Shown here piece after piece: positions 24,101-34,330 of a stretch of 44,349 bases of DNA (within the stretch, counting starts at the first letter, position 1; each line of letters opens with the position of its first letter). Made by a program: the position numbers and the translations under genes. The DNA comes from Oehlia diaphana (Eukaryota > Glomeromycota > Glomeromycetes > Glomerales > Glomeraceae), in the NCBI GenBank assembly GCA_003833135.1, contig QZLH01000353.1:44164-88512 (forward strand), in the 5' to 3' direction. The notes beneath the pieces are model-generated. The model ran no database searches, was not told where the DNA came from, and was given only the letters and a program-made list of their open reading frames with translations.

Positions 24101-24726
24101 ACTAAAATCACAGGATAGTTCAAATGTAATGAAAAACTACACGAATACTGTACTCGAAACATTTTGACATTGGCATGTAAACTAGTAATCTTATTAAAAG
24201 TTGAATATTATCGTAGTAAATACCAAAACACATATTTTTGCTCATTTTATTTCTAATATTTTGATCAATACTTTCAGTTCGGGTTGCATCGAAAAATATA
24301 CATTTGATTCTAAATCATCTATAGAACACAATATATACAGCGGATATTTTAGGGTGTAAAGCGCATCAATCGTACCACACACGTTTTCACGATTATAAAG
24401 AGATAACTTTCATACAATTTAAATTAGATAACCGTTTATTATGATAACTTTAGCAAGTTAAAACTAAGAAAAAGTACCTAAACCAAACGTAGCTGCAAGT
24501 TCCTACTTCCGCATTAGATATATGAAGCCTTATCTTAGTTAAATGAAGTTAAGGTAATTTTAAATTACTTAGTATGTTTCATATATTGCATCTATAAAAA
24601 ATAGATCTTTTTAAATCTAAAGCAAGAGAAGAATTTGTTCTTTTAACAACAATTTCATTTATAGTTTCTTTGTACTAAAAAAAAAAGACTTCTCTATCGT
24701 TACCAATTATAAAGCGCAAAAGAAAA
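21103..24726. other. long intergenic region, no gene seen
   Basis: Overlapping opposite-strand frames at 21252-21630 and a tiny frame after a TATA-like CTATAAATAC (about 22632, ATG 22718, 13 codons) are the only coding-like hints, and neither is convincing. Short self-complementary AT sequences occur, as expected at this base composition. Confidence 0.5.
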
Positions 24727-25013
24727 CCGGTTTTCAAAATACTCAGAAGAAAACCAATTATTACCGATTTCCGAAGGAATTCTTGCAGAAATCCCAATTA
24801 TTTAAGTATTTCCCTTAAAATCATTCTTTTATCGCATTTAGAAATTTTTATGAATTCATTAGTAATCCGCGGAATTAGTTCCGAACATGTAAATTACACA
24901 GAAGTAATGATTTAGGAAAAACGTTGGTTACATTCTTAATTGGGATTTCTACAAGAATTCTTTCAAAAATCGTCAATAATCAGCTTTAGGGTCGCACGGT
25001 TTTGAAAACAACG
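24727..25013. mobile_element. ~285-bp inverted-repeat MITE (TTTTCAAAAC...GTGCGACC family)
   Basis: The left arm (about 24727-24815) and right arm (about 24925-25013) are inverted copies with mismatches. GATTTCCGAAGGAATTCTTG on the left pairs with the complement of CAAGAATTCTTTCAAAAATC on the right, and GAAATCCCAATTA is shared. The right terminus, read inward, is CGTTGTTTTCAAAACCGTGC then GACCC. This resembles the terminus of the 42892-43504 element, so both belong to one family. It has no coding capacity. Confidence 0.75.
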
Positions 25014-25932
25014 ATAAAAAGTACCAAAAAGAAATCATTATCTAAAGTCCAAGCAGATTCGAATTGGGCAACTCAATAACTATTAAACAAGCTAATAAAA
25101 CAAAATTTGCGGCTGTGCATAAAAAATTCCAGTCGTCCTAATTTAGAATTATTTATAGTTAAATTCTTAATGCCGTAAATCCAGCCATAAATTCACGTGA
25201 TACTACACGCTTTATATAATATAGTACATACGTTGTACAAGCTGTTTTCATTGAAAATTCTATACTTTACGCCATTTGCACCTTTCATTTCTCCATTAGT
25301 ATTTACAATTTACCTAAATATATTTCTTATAATAAATGGAATAATAACAAACAAAGAAAAAAAATAATGATGGCATTTGGAATTTAAACATTAATCATAT
25401 GCAGTTTAAAATATTTCACACTCTTCTACAAATCAACGTACTTTAGAACATACCTGATTTAAGATTTGTATAGTACTGATCGATAATTCTAGAAGTTTTA
25501 ATATTACTAATGAATTCTTCCTAGAGCGAGGGACGCGAATTTTTAAATACTAATTATCAAATTAAAAGTTTCAAAATTATTTTAAATTGGCGTGGATAAT
25601 ATAATATATGATTTTGCATTAAAATAATAATGACTTCGCAGTAAGTACAAAAGAAAACAATATAATGAGCTTAACAAAGAAGTTTTTTCAAAATTTTATG
25701 CAAGTTTGATTAATATAACAACAATTAAAATATGACAGTTGTTATATTGCACAACGGCGGAAATTTCTTTCTTCCTTTCTATCTGAAAAAAAAAGATTTT
25801 TTTGTTCTGGATAATAACAAAAAACATGTGGCAGAACAGTCTGCTGCGGACAAAAATTTTTATATAATTACTTGAAGTTTTTCAACATAAAAATCAATTT
25901 ATTATTTCAACAATTTAGAAGAAAAATAAAAC
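25014..25932. other. intergenic upstream of gene B
   Basis: AT-rich and non-coding. TCACGTGA at 25193-25200 is followed 10-20 bp later by the TATA-like CTTTATATAATATAG, a plausible promoter pairing with no ORF directly after it. Gene B begins about 730 bp further on. Confidence 0.45.
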
Positions 25933-26491
25933 ATGAGTAATAATAATTATTCACAAAATTATTTTAGTAATAATGACTGCGAATCAATTCTTACTAATAA
26001 ATTTATTACTCAAGAGAGAGTAATGAATGATACATACGTGCCAGCAACAGACAGCAATAACGTTAATAATGCTTGATCAGCAACCAATTTTCAATCAGCA
26101 ATATGACGCTTTGAGCGACATTTATCAAAATAATCAGCAATCCACGTCTAATGGTAATAATAATATTAATGGTAATAATAATATTACTATTTCCCCTGAT
26201 CATAATCATCAACAATATGACGCTTTTAACTATAATCAGCAATCCACTCCCAACTGCATTTTTAACAATAGTCATTATCAACAATATGATTCAAATAATA
26301 TTTCTCGTCATAATTATCAAAAGTTTTACCCGCAACATATTAATCAAAATTTACCACAATCCAATATTTTTCATATTAATTCTCCTCAAACAAACATTAT
26401 TGTTATACCAGCAACTAACTCAGATGTTCAAAATCACCAGCTTCAGCAAGTCTATGCTTACTTAAATCATTTCTTTAATGTTAACAACTGA
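25933..26491 (+). pseudogene. orphan gene B, Asn/Gln-rich paralogue of gene A with a +1 frameshift
   Basis: From ATG 25933 a 47-codon Asn/Ser-rich frame ends at TGA 26074-26076 (context AAT GCT TGA TCA). Skipping one base at the stop opens a 138-codon frame to TGA at 26489-26491. The joint is supported by homology: SNNVNNA before the shift and DQQP after it align with SNNVTNNCDNYP in gene A. The downstream part has repeated Gln-Gln-Tyr-Asp/Asn motifs (QQYDAL, QQYDAF, QQYDSN) and the conserved C-terminus INSPQTNIIVIPATNSDV, then QLQQVYAYLNHFF. The full product would be about 185 residues and probably disordered. A Met at 26027 could start only the second part. The break may be a one-base indel, a sequencing error, or programmed +1 shifting at a slow UGA. 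The function is unknown. A minisatellite follows the stop by about 70 bp. Confidence 0.7.
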
Positions 26492-26559
26492 AACAATACC
26501 CTACTCTATAATAATTCGAATCCATCTTTTTACCATAATCTGTATGAAACAATTTCTGG

Positions 26560-26912
26560 CCATAGATTTTATACAAATACAACTTTCATTTAGGATTTTA
26601 TACAACTTCATTTAGATTTCATTTTAGATTTTATACAACTTCATTTAGATTTCATTTTGGATTTTATACAACTTCATTTAGATTTCATTTTAGATTTTAT
26701 ACAATCTTCATTTAAATTTTTATACAATTTAATTTAGATTTTATACAATTTACATTTAGAATTTTATGCAATTTCATTTATACAACTTTCATTTGATTTT
26801 ATACAACTTACATTTAGAATTTTATGCTTAGATTTCATTTAGATTTTATGCAATTTTCATTTAGATTTTAGACAACTTTCATTTAATTTTATACTTTTTT
26901 TTATTTAGATTT
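26560..26912. repeat. AT-rich minisatellite 3' of gene B (~20-36-bp units)
   Basis: Units of ATTTTATACAACTTCATTTA alternate with GATTTCATTTTAG, giving a ~36-bp period at first (26595-26710) and degenerating downstream. It lies directly after gene B, and the HMG gene likewise has an array just 3'. Confidence 0.88.
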
Positions 26913-27093
26913 TGTTACTCCATTACTACACACGCTAATACAAATGTATTAGTAAATTAAATTTTTTTAAGATAATTTAAATAGATTGATTATTTCTACT
27001 ATAGTATGCAAATTTTAAAAATTCAATATAATGAAACTTCGTGTGATTTTGTACGAATTCCGGTATATTGATATACTGTACTGTGCGATATTT

Positions 27094-27231
27094 TTCCGAA
27101 ACGTCCCGGTGGGATCCAAATCCCGAAGGTACGTATCACGACACTCTAAATCCAGAAATGTCAAAATCCCGATTTGTAATAATCCCGATATAATCCCGAA
27201 ACCCCATAGTATTGATTTTCTTTCTTTTATT
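27094..27231. repeat. CCCGA-family repeat, copy at 27 kb
   Basis: Repeated AAATCCCGAAGGTAC-like units of 14-16 bp followed by CCCCATAGTATTGATTTTCT. This trailing segment matches the complement of 42336-42360, so it is the same element family, here as a single arm. The open frame 27031-27252 across it is repeat-encoded. Confidence 0.75.
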
Positions 27232-27900
27232 AATATATACTGTACAAAATGAAATTCGATACATATTTGTCACATAAGATTCGGAAATTTCCTTCGGTAT
27301 AATAATAATTTTGGTTTTATTTTATCGCACCCGCGAAATATCGCATCCCCATATAAAAGTCAAAACCAGTATTCTAAACCCTTTTTGATATAATAAATAA
27401 AATTGTAAGCAGACAAAAATACGCATACTATATGGTTTTTAATAGTGTTACAATAGGTACATTGCGCCAAAATGTAAAAAAATCAAAAAAAAATGGGAGT
27501 TAGAAAATTTGGCAAAGATCGGCACGCATATGCGAAAAAATATTAAATCCTAATATTAAATTTCGCTGTATTATTAAATTTATGCATGTGACTAGGGCCC
27601 CTGAATACACGCTAATTTTATATATCCGTACGTTAACCTTCAGGTCTTATATTTATTCGTACACTGAACTTTTTTTTAATAATAAACTTTTTGAAAATTC
27701 AATCTATACGAGCTTCACAAAAATTTTTATATTATTATTTTGAATATTTAGATTTCTTGACTATTTTTTTTTTTTTTTTTGATTTCATCAATGTTTCGTT
27801 TCTATCTGTGTTAGCATTTTGGCCGAATTTAAGTTACTTCTTTTGCTGAGATTCTTATTTATGATTAAATTAATTGACAAAAAAAAACAAGATAAAAAAT
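27232..27900. other. intergenic, no gene seen
   Basis: AT-rich, with a T-run at 27764-27780. Isolated TCCGTACG words at 27626 belong to the degenerate repeat that becomes clearer downstream. Confidence 0.45.
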
Positions 27901-28075
27901 ATATTTATACGAATTTTGTACGTCGAACCCCCTAATTCTGGAGTAAATCTGTACGCGGAGGTAATTTTTATTGTAAATCCGTACATCAAGGTAAATCATT
28001 GTTTGTTACTCTAAACTTTTCATATCCATACAATAAGAACCGCGGAATAAATTATCAAATCCGTACAACGAGGTT
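27901..28075. repeat. degenerate GTAAATCCGTACRNCGAGGT repeat
   Basis: Related words occur at 27916 (TTGTACGTCGAACCC), 27945 (AAATCTGTACGCGGAGGTAA), 27975 (AAATCCGTACATCAAGGTAA) and 28056 (AAATCCGTACAACGAGGT), with weaker ones at 27626 and 27655. The spacing is about 30 bp, then irregular. Confidence 0.55.
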
Positions 28076-28589
28076 TCTATCAGTGGCTCAATATTCATTT
28101 TCTTAATTTACACATATTTGTGACATAAAATAATTTCTTAACTGTGTGAATAGTCAAGAATATGAAATAAAGCAGACGATCGTTGTTGTCAAATTTGAAT
28201 ATATTTTCTTTTAAATATAATAATAGCAGTTAAAGAAAAATTTTACAAAAAATTAAGTAGTACAATAGAAGTATTTTTTTTTTTTTTTTTCACCAGCATT
28301 ATTTAATATATATAAAGTCTTTAACTCGTTACTTTAAAATTTTATGAATGTGAATTAGTAATAATTGAAACAGTCTTCCTTCACTATATTTCTTAAATTA
28401 GGTCAATTGAAATTATATCATATTCTTCTGGCTGATTCTTGTCCTACACTATTATCTATCATATCTATGATATCTTTCATTGATAGTAAAGTTAGTAATT
28501 CTTAAAGATTCTTTAGAGACAATATAATGGCAAAGTCACTCCTGATTGGCAAAAGTATTGATCTTGATATCGTACGACTAGTCTTCTTG

Positions 28590-28880
28590 CCCCTGAATGA
28601 CCTAGTCATTCAGCAATTTGAGTTTAAGGCTGCCATGCTGTCCAGAATTACAGACATATGATACGTGATAAAATTTATCCATGTAACTAAATGACTAGGT
28701 CATTCGTCATTTAGTGTTGAAATGACCCAAATGACAATTGCACGTGATCAGTCATTTGAGTCACTGCTACTTTGCTAGCTTTCGTATTAAAGATTGTAAT
28801 TTTTGTGGCTGTGTTCTGCGCAACGATATAGAAATCCTCAGCGAAATAACCAAGTCATTTGACCTGGTCATGTGATTATA
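28590..28880. repeat. cluster of ATGAC/GTCAT palindromes
   Basis: CTGAATGACCTAGTCATTCAG (28593-28613) is an inverted repeat with a 3-bp centre. CTAAATGAC and GTCATTTAG pair across 28687-28714, and an AATGACTAGGTCATT lies within that. Further GTCATTTGA words occur at 28751 and 28855. The cluster also contains CACGTG at 28741-28746 and TGACGTAA at 28883. It could be a MITE remnant or a set of bZIP-type sites. Confidence 0.6.
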
Positions 28881-29375
28881 TATGACGTAATTGACATCAT
28901 TTTTTGGGTAAATTTATAATTCCACGATAATATAGAATGAGCCTTGTATAAAATTGGCCTTAAATTTTATGGCGCTTTTGATAGGTCCTTATGTATCTAG
29001 TGTATCATACAAACCAATCAATATCTTAGGATAGATAATTGTCCTATATTATAAATAATTTTTTATTTAACCTCTTAACATATTAAATAAAGTGATGAAT
29101 ATAATAATTTAGATTACCAATAATAAGTTGATTAATCATCTTTCGAAATAATGTAAGCATATTGTATGTAACACTAATTAATTTAAAAGGAGTTGAAGTA
29201 TTATTATCAATAAAAATGATAGTCATCTGACAAAATTTTTGTTCGATTTCGTTGATTTCAAAATGAAAAGTTTTTTAGATCGTGATCTAAACGTTCATTG
29301 TATGAATGATTTCGGATGCATCATAAAAACGTTATGAATTTTCACGCCTATCTTCAACCGATTCTTAAAACCGTG

Positions 29376-29404
29376 TCACTACAGTCACTACAGTCACTAC
29401 AGTG
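29376..29404. repeat. 9-bp microsatellite (TCACTACAG)x3
   Basis: Three exact tandem copies of TCACTACAG plus two bases. The short exact array suggests recent slippage. Confidence 0.9.
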
Positions 29405-30480
29405 CATCTAACTAAAGATCGGCGATGAAAGTTTATAAAATCGTCGAAGAAATGATAGAGTTTTAAATCTACAACTAATTTGATTTGGTACTACTTGTAA
29501 TACCATTCGCTTTAGAGAAAAAAAAGAAAAGTTATTTATATCGAAATAAAAATTTATCATGATTATAATTCATCAAAAAAGAACAATATTTATTTCATCA
29601 TTTTCAGTTACACAACCATTTTAATTAAGATCCACCATCGTTAGACAGCCGCCGGTTAACATAAATACCCAAAATACCCAATATCGGTTCCGTATCCCGA
29701 TCACTTTACGGATCAAAACTGCAAAACAAAAAATTGTAACTCCATTTATTTCGATCGTATATGAATGAATAAAGATTAATAAGTATTTATAGGGAGTATG
29801 TAATCACTCATTTTAAGATTTGTGTTGATAAAATATGTAAGTGGCTTTTTATTTATTTCAGAATGAATCAAAAAAGTATTTAAACTCTGAATTTTTTCTC
29901 AATATCGAACTTTGTAGCAATTTGCGATATCAAAGCTACCATATGAAAATCTCTTACTTTATGCTATTCTTTTTTTTTAAAGAATATAAAAATGTGCAAA
30001 TGTGAATTTTATTCGCGAATCATCACTACTGGGTAAGCTAATACGATTTTTATTACACGTTCATTAAATTATTTTATTATTTATAAAATATATTTTTAAA
30101 TAAATATCAATTAACCCTCAAAAATTAGGCCACATTTATTTCAATGCTTCGACGAAATAAATGTAGCAATACGTAATATTAAAACATATAACTTTATAAT
30201 CGGCTCGGTACTGTGAACACATCACATTTTATTTCGTCATATTCGCTTATCTTATTTTCGTTTTGTATTTTCGGATACGTATACGTATTCCGAAAATTTA
30301 TTTTCATTTATGTTTAAATAAGTATGCGCTATCTAAGCCTTCTAAGATATAAATTTCCTCACAATAAGCTCTCTTTAACAAATTATTATCTATGAAAAAT
30401 CGATTTTATTTAATTTTTCAAATATTCGTACTTTCGTAACATTTTGACCTAGCAATTTTTTTTTTTTTTTTTTCTCTTTA
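29405..30480. other. intergenic, no gene seen
   Basis: AT-rich with no supported ORF. A palindromic TCGGATACGTATACGTATTCCGAA lies near 30270-30294, and a T-run at 30450-30473. Confidence 0.45.
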
Positions 30481-30899
30481 TCGATTTTTTTATTTAATTG
30501 TATTATCGTTTACAATTTTTTTAAATAAATTAATATTATATTATATTATATATAATTTTATGTAAATCCAATTTATATAAAAATGATATACAAATTTATT
30601 ACGGCTAACGTGGGTCACAAGCATGAGATTTTGTACAACGGAAATGATGAGCTCATCATGTTTTTAAGCCAACTTTCTTTCTTTTTTTTTTTCGTTATCG
30701 ATTTTTAATATTTAATTGTATTATCGTTTACAATTTTTTAAATAAATTAATATTATATTATATATAATTTTATGTAAATCCAATTTATATAAAAATGATT
30801 TACAATTTATTACGGCTAACGTGGGTCACAAGCATGAGATTTTGTACAACAGAAATGATGAGCACAAAACGGCTCATCATGTTTTTAAGCCAACTTTCC
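30481..30899 (+). repeat. tandem duplication of a ~200-bp unit
   Basis: Copy 1 at 30481-30677 and copy 2 at 30698-30899 are nearly identical. They share TCACAAGCATGAGATTTTGT and TTTTTAAGCCAACTTTC and differ by a few substitutions and one notable indel. Copy 1 has the perfect palindrome ATGATGAGCTCATCAT (30644-30659). Copy 2 has the same arms separated by an 8-bp loop (30855-30880). No coding capacity. Confidence 0.93.
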
Positions 30900-31913
30900 T
30901 AATTTTTTTAACTTTTATTAAATATTAATTTGAGTAACTAGCTTTTTGTATAAAAAAGGAAATATTTAAACTAATAATATTAGCCATTAGTTCATTTCAC
31001 CAACGACACTGTATTGTTTACTGCCGATACGCCTCTTCCCCATAACTCTCATTCAGGCATGAAATATTTTAATTATAAAAACATTTGATTTTATTGCCCT
31101 TGATATGCTTATTTTCATTACAAATATTACACAATTTCAAATTAAAAAATTTGTTGTCATTGTTTAATAGAACTTCTTTAAGTAAAATACAGTAGATTCT
31201 AGAATAAATCTCTTTATATTATACTGTAATTTCTGGATTTTCTTTTTTTTTTTAATAATATATATAGTAAATAAATTAATAATTCAAAAAAACAAATGGG
31301 ATAACATAAAATCACCATTTAAATTTACCCTTAACTCCCTTAACTATGATATTTATTACATGATTACATGTAAATTTATAAGAAAAAAAAAGTTTTATTA
31401 GATGAGAAAGACTTGTTATTTAGATAGATTTGGAGAAAAATGTGAATTTTTGATTTTCAAAATTAACGGTGACAATCACTACATTTTTTTAATTTTTTAT
31501 AATTTTACGTAACTCTGGGCGAAATTATAATTTTTGGCCAGGATTAACGACGACAATCACCGCGGTGATTTAGCAATACTTCGTTGTATAAAAAATGATG
31601 ACTCAAAAATTATATATTAATACTTTCATTGAAATTCAATTAAAGTTCGTATTACTAACTAATTGTGGCGGAAGTGATTTTTGATACGGTATTTAATGCA
31701 TGTTATCAAAGTTGATCTTTTCGCTCATTCTGATTTCAAATCATAATTTTATAAGCGTAAAGTGTATTCCAAAATTAAGTTTATTATCCGGATACAGGAT
31801 ATTTAATGAGGCTAAATTAAATAAACGGAATTAACGATCAGCCGGTCATGGGATGACACGAGAAATTTTTATTTTATTTGATCATGTGATGACGATTTTT
31901 GTGGCCGCCAAAG
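30900..31913. other. intergenic with GGCC repeat fragment
   Basis: AT-rich, no supported ORF. A short TTTTTGGCCAGGATTAACGA fragment at about 31531-31550 belongs to the GGCC interspersed family. Confidence 0.45.
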
Positions 31914-31920
31914 CATAAGT

Positions 31921-32041
31921 CATAGTGCGGGCCAATTTGGCCCGTCCATGCAGAAATAAATTTATTAATTCCAGCCGAAATTAATTTGACCGGAATAAAG
32001 GTTTTAACTCTGGCCAAATTTAATACCGGCCAGAATTAAGT
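31921..32041. repeat. GGCC/CCGGCCAGAATTA interspersed repeat
   Basis: Contains CATAGTGCGGGCCAATTTGG, the palindrome CGGGCCAATTTGGCCCG (31928-31944), CCAGCCGAAATTAATTTGAC, CTGGCCAAATTTAA and CCGGCCAGAATTAAG. The same vocabulary occurs at 3.1, 5.2, 10.5 and 31.5 kb. This is the longest copy besides the one at 5.2 kb. Confidence 0.65.
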
Positions 32042-32084
32042 TTAGTCCGTTTAGAAAGAGTTACAATACCAATATTTTATAATC

Positions 32085-32140
32085 TTGACATTTCATAAGC
32101 CGAAGACAAAATATCGAAATGAAAAATACTGAATTTTTTA
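32085..32140. repeat. CCCGA-family fragment
   Basis: TTGACATTTCATAAGCCGAA and CGAAATGAAAAATACTGAAT match the inner part of the left arm at 42249-42315 (CTGACATTTCATAATCCGAA and CGAAACGAAAATCTTGAAT). Confidence 0.6.
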
Positions 32141-32274
32141 ATACAAAAATTTTATTAGTTAAATTGACATTTTAAAAAGTTAAAATTTGAAAAAAACTTA
32201 ATAAAAAAAAATTTCTTGAAAATAATATTAAATTATTTTCGGTATCATATTAATTTTAGATTTAATTATTTATA

Positions 32275-32330
32275 GTCAGAACTCGATATAACGACTAAGC
32301 GATATAACGAATTTCACGATAAAGCGGTTT
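32275..32330 (+). mobile_element. solo pogo/Tigger-like terminal inverted repeat
   Basis: GTCAGAACTCGATATAACGA then CTAAGCGATATAACGAAT is typical of pogo-clade Tc1/mariner termini, where CTCGATATAACGA is repeated subterminally. It is preceded by TATA, which allows a TA target site. The opposite end and a transposase were not found within the window. Confidence 0.45.
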
Positions 32331-32434
32331 TTTTTAAGAACATATAAAAATCGTTATTTCAGTAAATTGCATACACATTCGTTACTTTTTGTATATATTG
32401 TAAAGTATAATGAGACGCTTAAACGCAACTGCAA

Positions 32435-32615
32435 CTGCAAACTAAGGTTGGTTGCCGTAAGTAACGATTATTATATATCGAATTACAACTTTTAGCAGTT
32501 GTAATATATATTATATACGTAAGCTGTAATTTGGCTGTAAGTGGTTATTACAACCATTATAATTACTTGACTTTTGGACTTACAATTATTTACGGAGACC
32601 AACACTACTGCAAAC
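32435..32615. mobile_element. hAT-type MITE, 165 bp, with 8-bp target-site duplication
   Basis: The element spans 32443-32607. Its ends are TAAGGTTGGTTGCCGTAAGT and, read from the other side, TAGTGTTGGTCTCCGTAAAT, forming imperfect ~22-bp terminal inverted repeats. It is flanked on both sides by CTGCAAAC (32435-32442 and 32608-32615), a perfect 8-bp direct repeat. The 8-bp duplication plus TAGTGTTGG-like ends are hallmarks of the hAT superfamily. It is too short to code for transposase, so movement would need an enzyme supplied in trans. The perfect duplication shows that the boundaries are intact. Confidence 0.88.
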
Positions 32616-32863
32616 CCAAAAGTATTTTCAATATGTTAGCTTATATGTCTCTTTGTTTTTTATTTAAAAAGAAAATTTAAAGCTTACTTATGTATTGGAA
32701 AGAATAAATAGCTTATGTATAGGAATGAATGAATAAAAAAAAAAAGAATTATGCTAAATTTACAATAATAATATTGGTTCACGCATATTATTAAAAATAG
32801 AAAACTGAAAATGTCTTTTGATAATAATTCTTCATCCTTCAATAATCAAACCCACAGATAATG

Positions 32864-33586
32864 TTATTTAGATTCTGGCCGGTTATAAGGGACAAACCTA
32901 AAATTATGAGGTAAAAATTCTCTTTTTTTCTTTATAGTTTCCTTACGCTTTCTATTTTTTATAATATTTTTTAACCTAATATTACACATATTAAAATCAT
33001 ATTGATTTATTTTTTTTGAATTATTAGATTTTTTCTTATCCCACCAACTATAACCTTCAAAAGCAATTTTAAAGCATTGTTCCACTTGTTCACTTTGTAA
33101 ATTTAAAATATCTGTATCATATCTTGATGCATTATCAATCATCATTTGATATTTAGTTAATTCGTTACGAAATTTATCAAATACTTTTACACGATAAATT
33201 ATTTCAGCAATTTGACATTGAGTGAATTTACAAAGAGAACGAAGGAGAAACGGAGAGGAAATTAAAGTATTTAGGTTTTTTGTGGAAAAGCATTGAGATG
33301 GTTTAAGTTCTTTCGGTACGATACCGATTTGATTTGCTCTTTTGTTGATGAAAATTAATTCAAGAAATTGAATAATTGAATAAAGTAAAAAGGTTTTGTG
33401 GAGAGGTATTATACAATTTTTGTGACGGTCACGATGTTCTGAATTAAATTTGTTTTTGTTAGCATTTATATTGACATTCTTAGAAGAAGAATGTTTGTTG
33501 ATAGTTTTTTCGATCGTTGGAAGAAGATTAATTGCCAAATTATTTTTTGTTAAGTTTGGTAAGTTCGTATCGTCAATTTGAATCAT
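32864..33586 (-). CDS. orphan basic protein, 240 residues
   Basis: The longest uninterrupted ATG-to-stop frame besides the HMG gene. The N-terminal ~55 residues are Asn/Lys/Ser-rich and low-complexity. Residues about 60-185 have globular composition, with hydrophobic helical stretches (KTFLLYSIIQFLELIF) and conserved-looking Trp/Cys residues (GYSWWDKKK). The last 50 residues are strongly basic (RKRKETIKKKRE), resembling a nuclear localisation signal. I recognise no family. The HMG box is absent, and no enzyme motif is visible. The start at ATG 33586 is followed within codons by an in-frame acidic IDDTN, and upstream lies a ~110-bp poly-A tract (poly-T on the plus strand), so a further upstream exon would be hard to see. 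No intron is needed. The composition differs from the Phe/Ile-rich chance ORFs around it, supporting a real but lineage-specific gene. Confidence 0.62.
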   Translation of the reverse strand: MIQIDDTNLPNLTKNNLAINLLPTIEKTINKHSSSKNVNINANKNKFNSEHRDRHKNCIIPLHKTFLLYSIIQFLELIFINKRANQIGIVPKELKPSQCFSTKNLNTLISSPFLLRSLCKFTQCQIAEIIYRVKVFDKFRNELTKYQMMIDNASRYDTDILNLQSEQVEQCFKIAFEGYSWWDKKKSNNSKKINQYDFNMCNIRLKNIIKNRKRKETIKKKREFLPHNFRFVPYNRPESK

Positions 33587-33613
33587 TTTTTTTCGTATAT
33601 TTTTTTCCTATTT

Positions 33614-33758
<145 letters not shown>

Positions 33759-34210
33759 AAATAGGATTAAACTAAGAAATTCTTTAAAAGAACTCGTATT
33801 TATANNNNNNNNNNNNNNNNNNNNNNNNNNNNNNNNNNNNNNNNNNNNNNNNNNNNNNNNNNNNNNNNNNNNNNNNNNNNNNNNNNNNNNNNNNNNNNNN
33901 NNNNNNNNNNNNNNNNNNNNNNNNNNNNNNNNNNNNNNNNNNNNNNNNNNNNNNNNNNNNNNNNNNNNNNNNNNNNNNNNNNNNNNNNNNNNNNNNNNNN
34001 NNNNNNNNNNNNNNNNNNNNNNNNNNNNNNNNNNNNNNNNNNNNNNNNNNNNNNNNNNNNNNNNNNNNNNNNNNNNNNNNNNNNNNNNNNNNNNNNNNNN
34101 NNNNNNNNNNNNNNNNNNNNNNNNNNNNNNNNNNNNNNNNNNNNNNNNNNNNNNNNNNNNNNNNNNNNNNNNNNNNNNNNNNNNNNNNNNNNNNNNNNNN
34201 NNNNNNNNNN

Positions 34211-34262
<52 letters not shown>

Positions 34263-34330
34263 TTTTTTTTTTTTTTTTTTTTTTAAATAGGATTAAACTA
34301 AGAAATTCTTTAAAAGAACTCGTATTTATA
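33759..34330. other. assembly gap flanked by an identical 46-bp sequence
   Basis: Positions 33805-34210 are N (406 bp). The 46 bp before the gap (33759-33804, from AAATAGGATTAAAC to CGTATTTATA) is repeated exactly at 34285-34330, again preceded by poly-T. The two contig ends therefore seem to overlap, and the gap plus one poly-T copy is probably a scaffolding artefact. Any ORF crossing the N run is meaningless. Confidence 0.9.
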
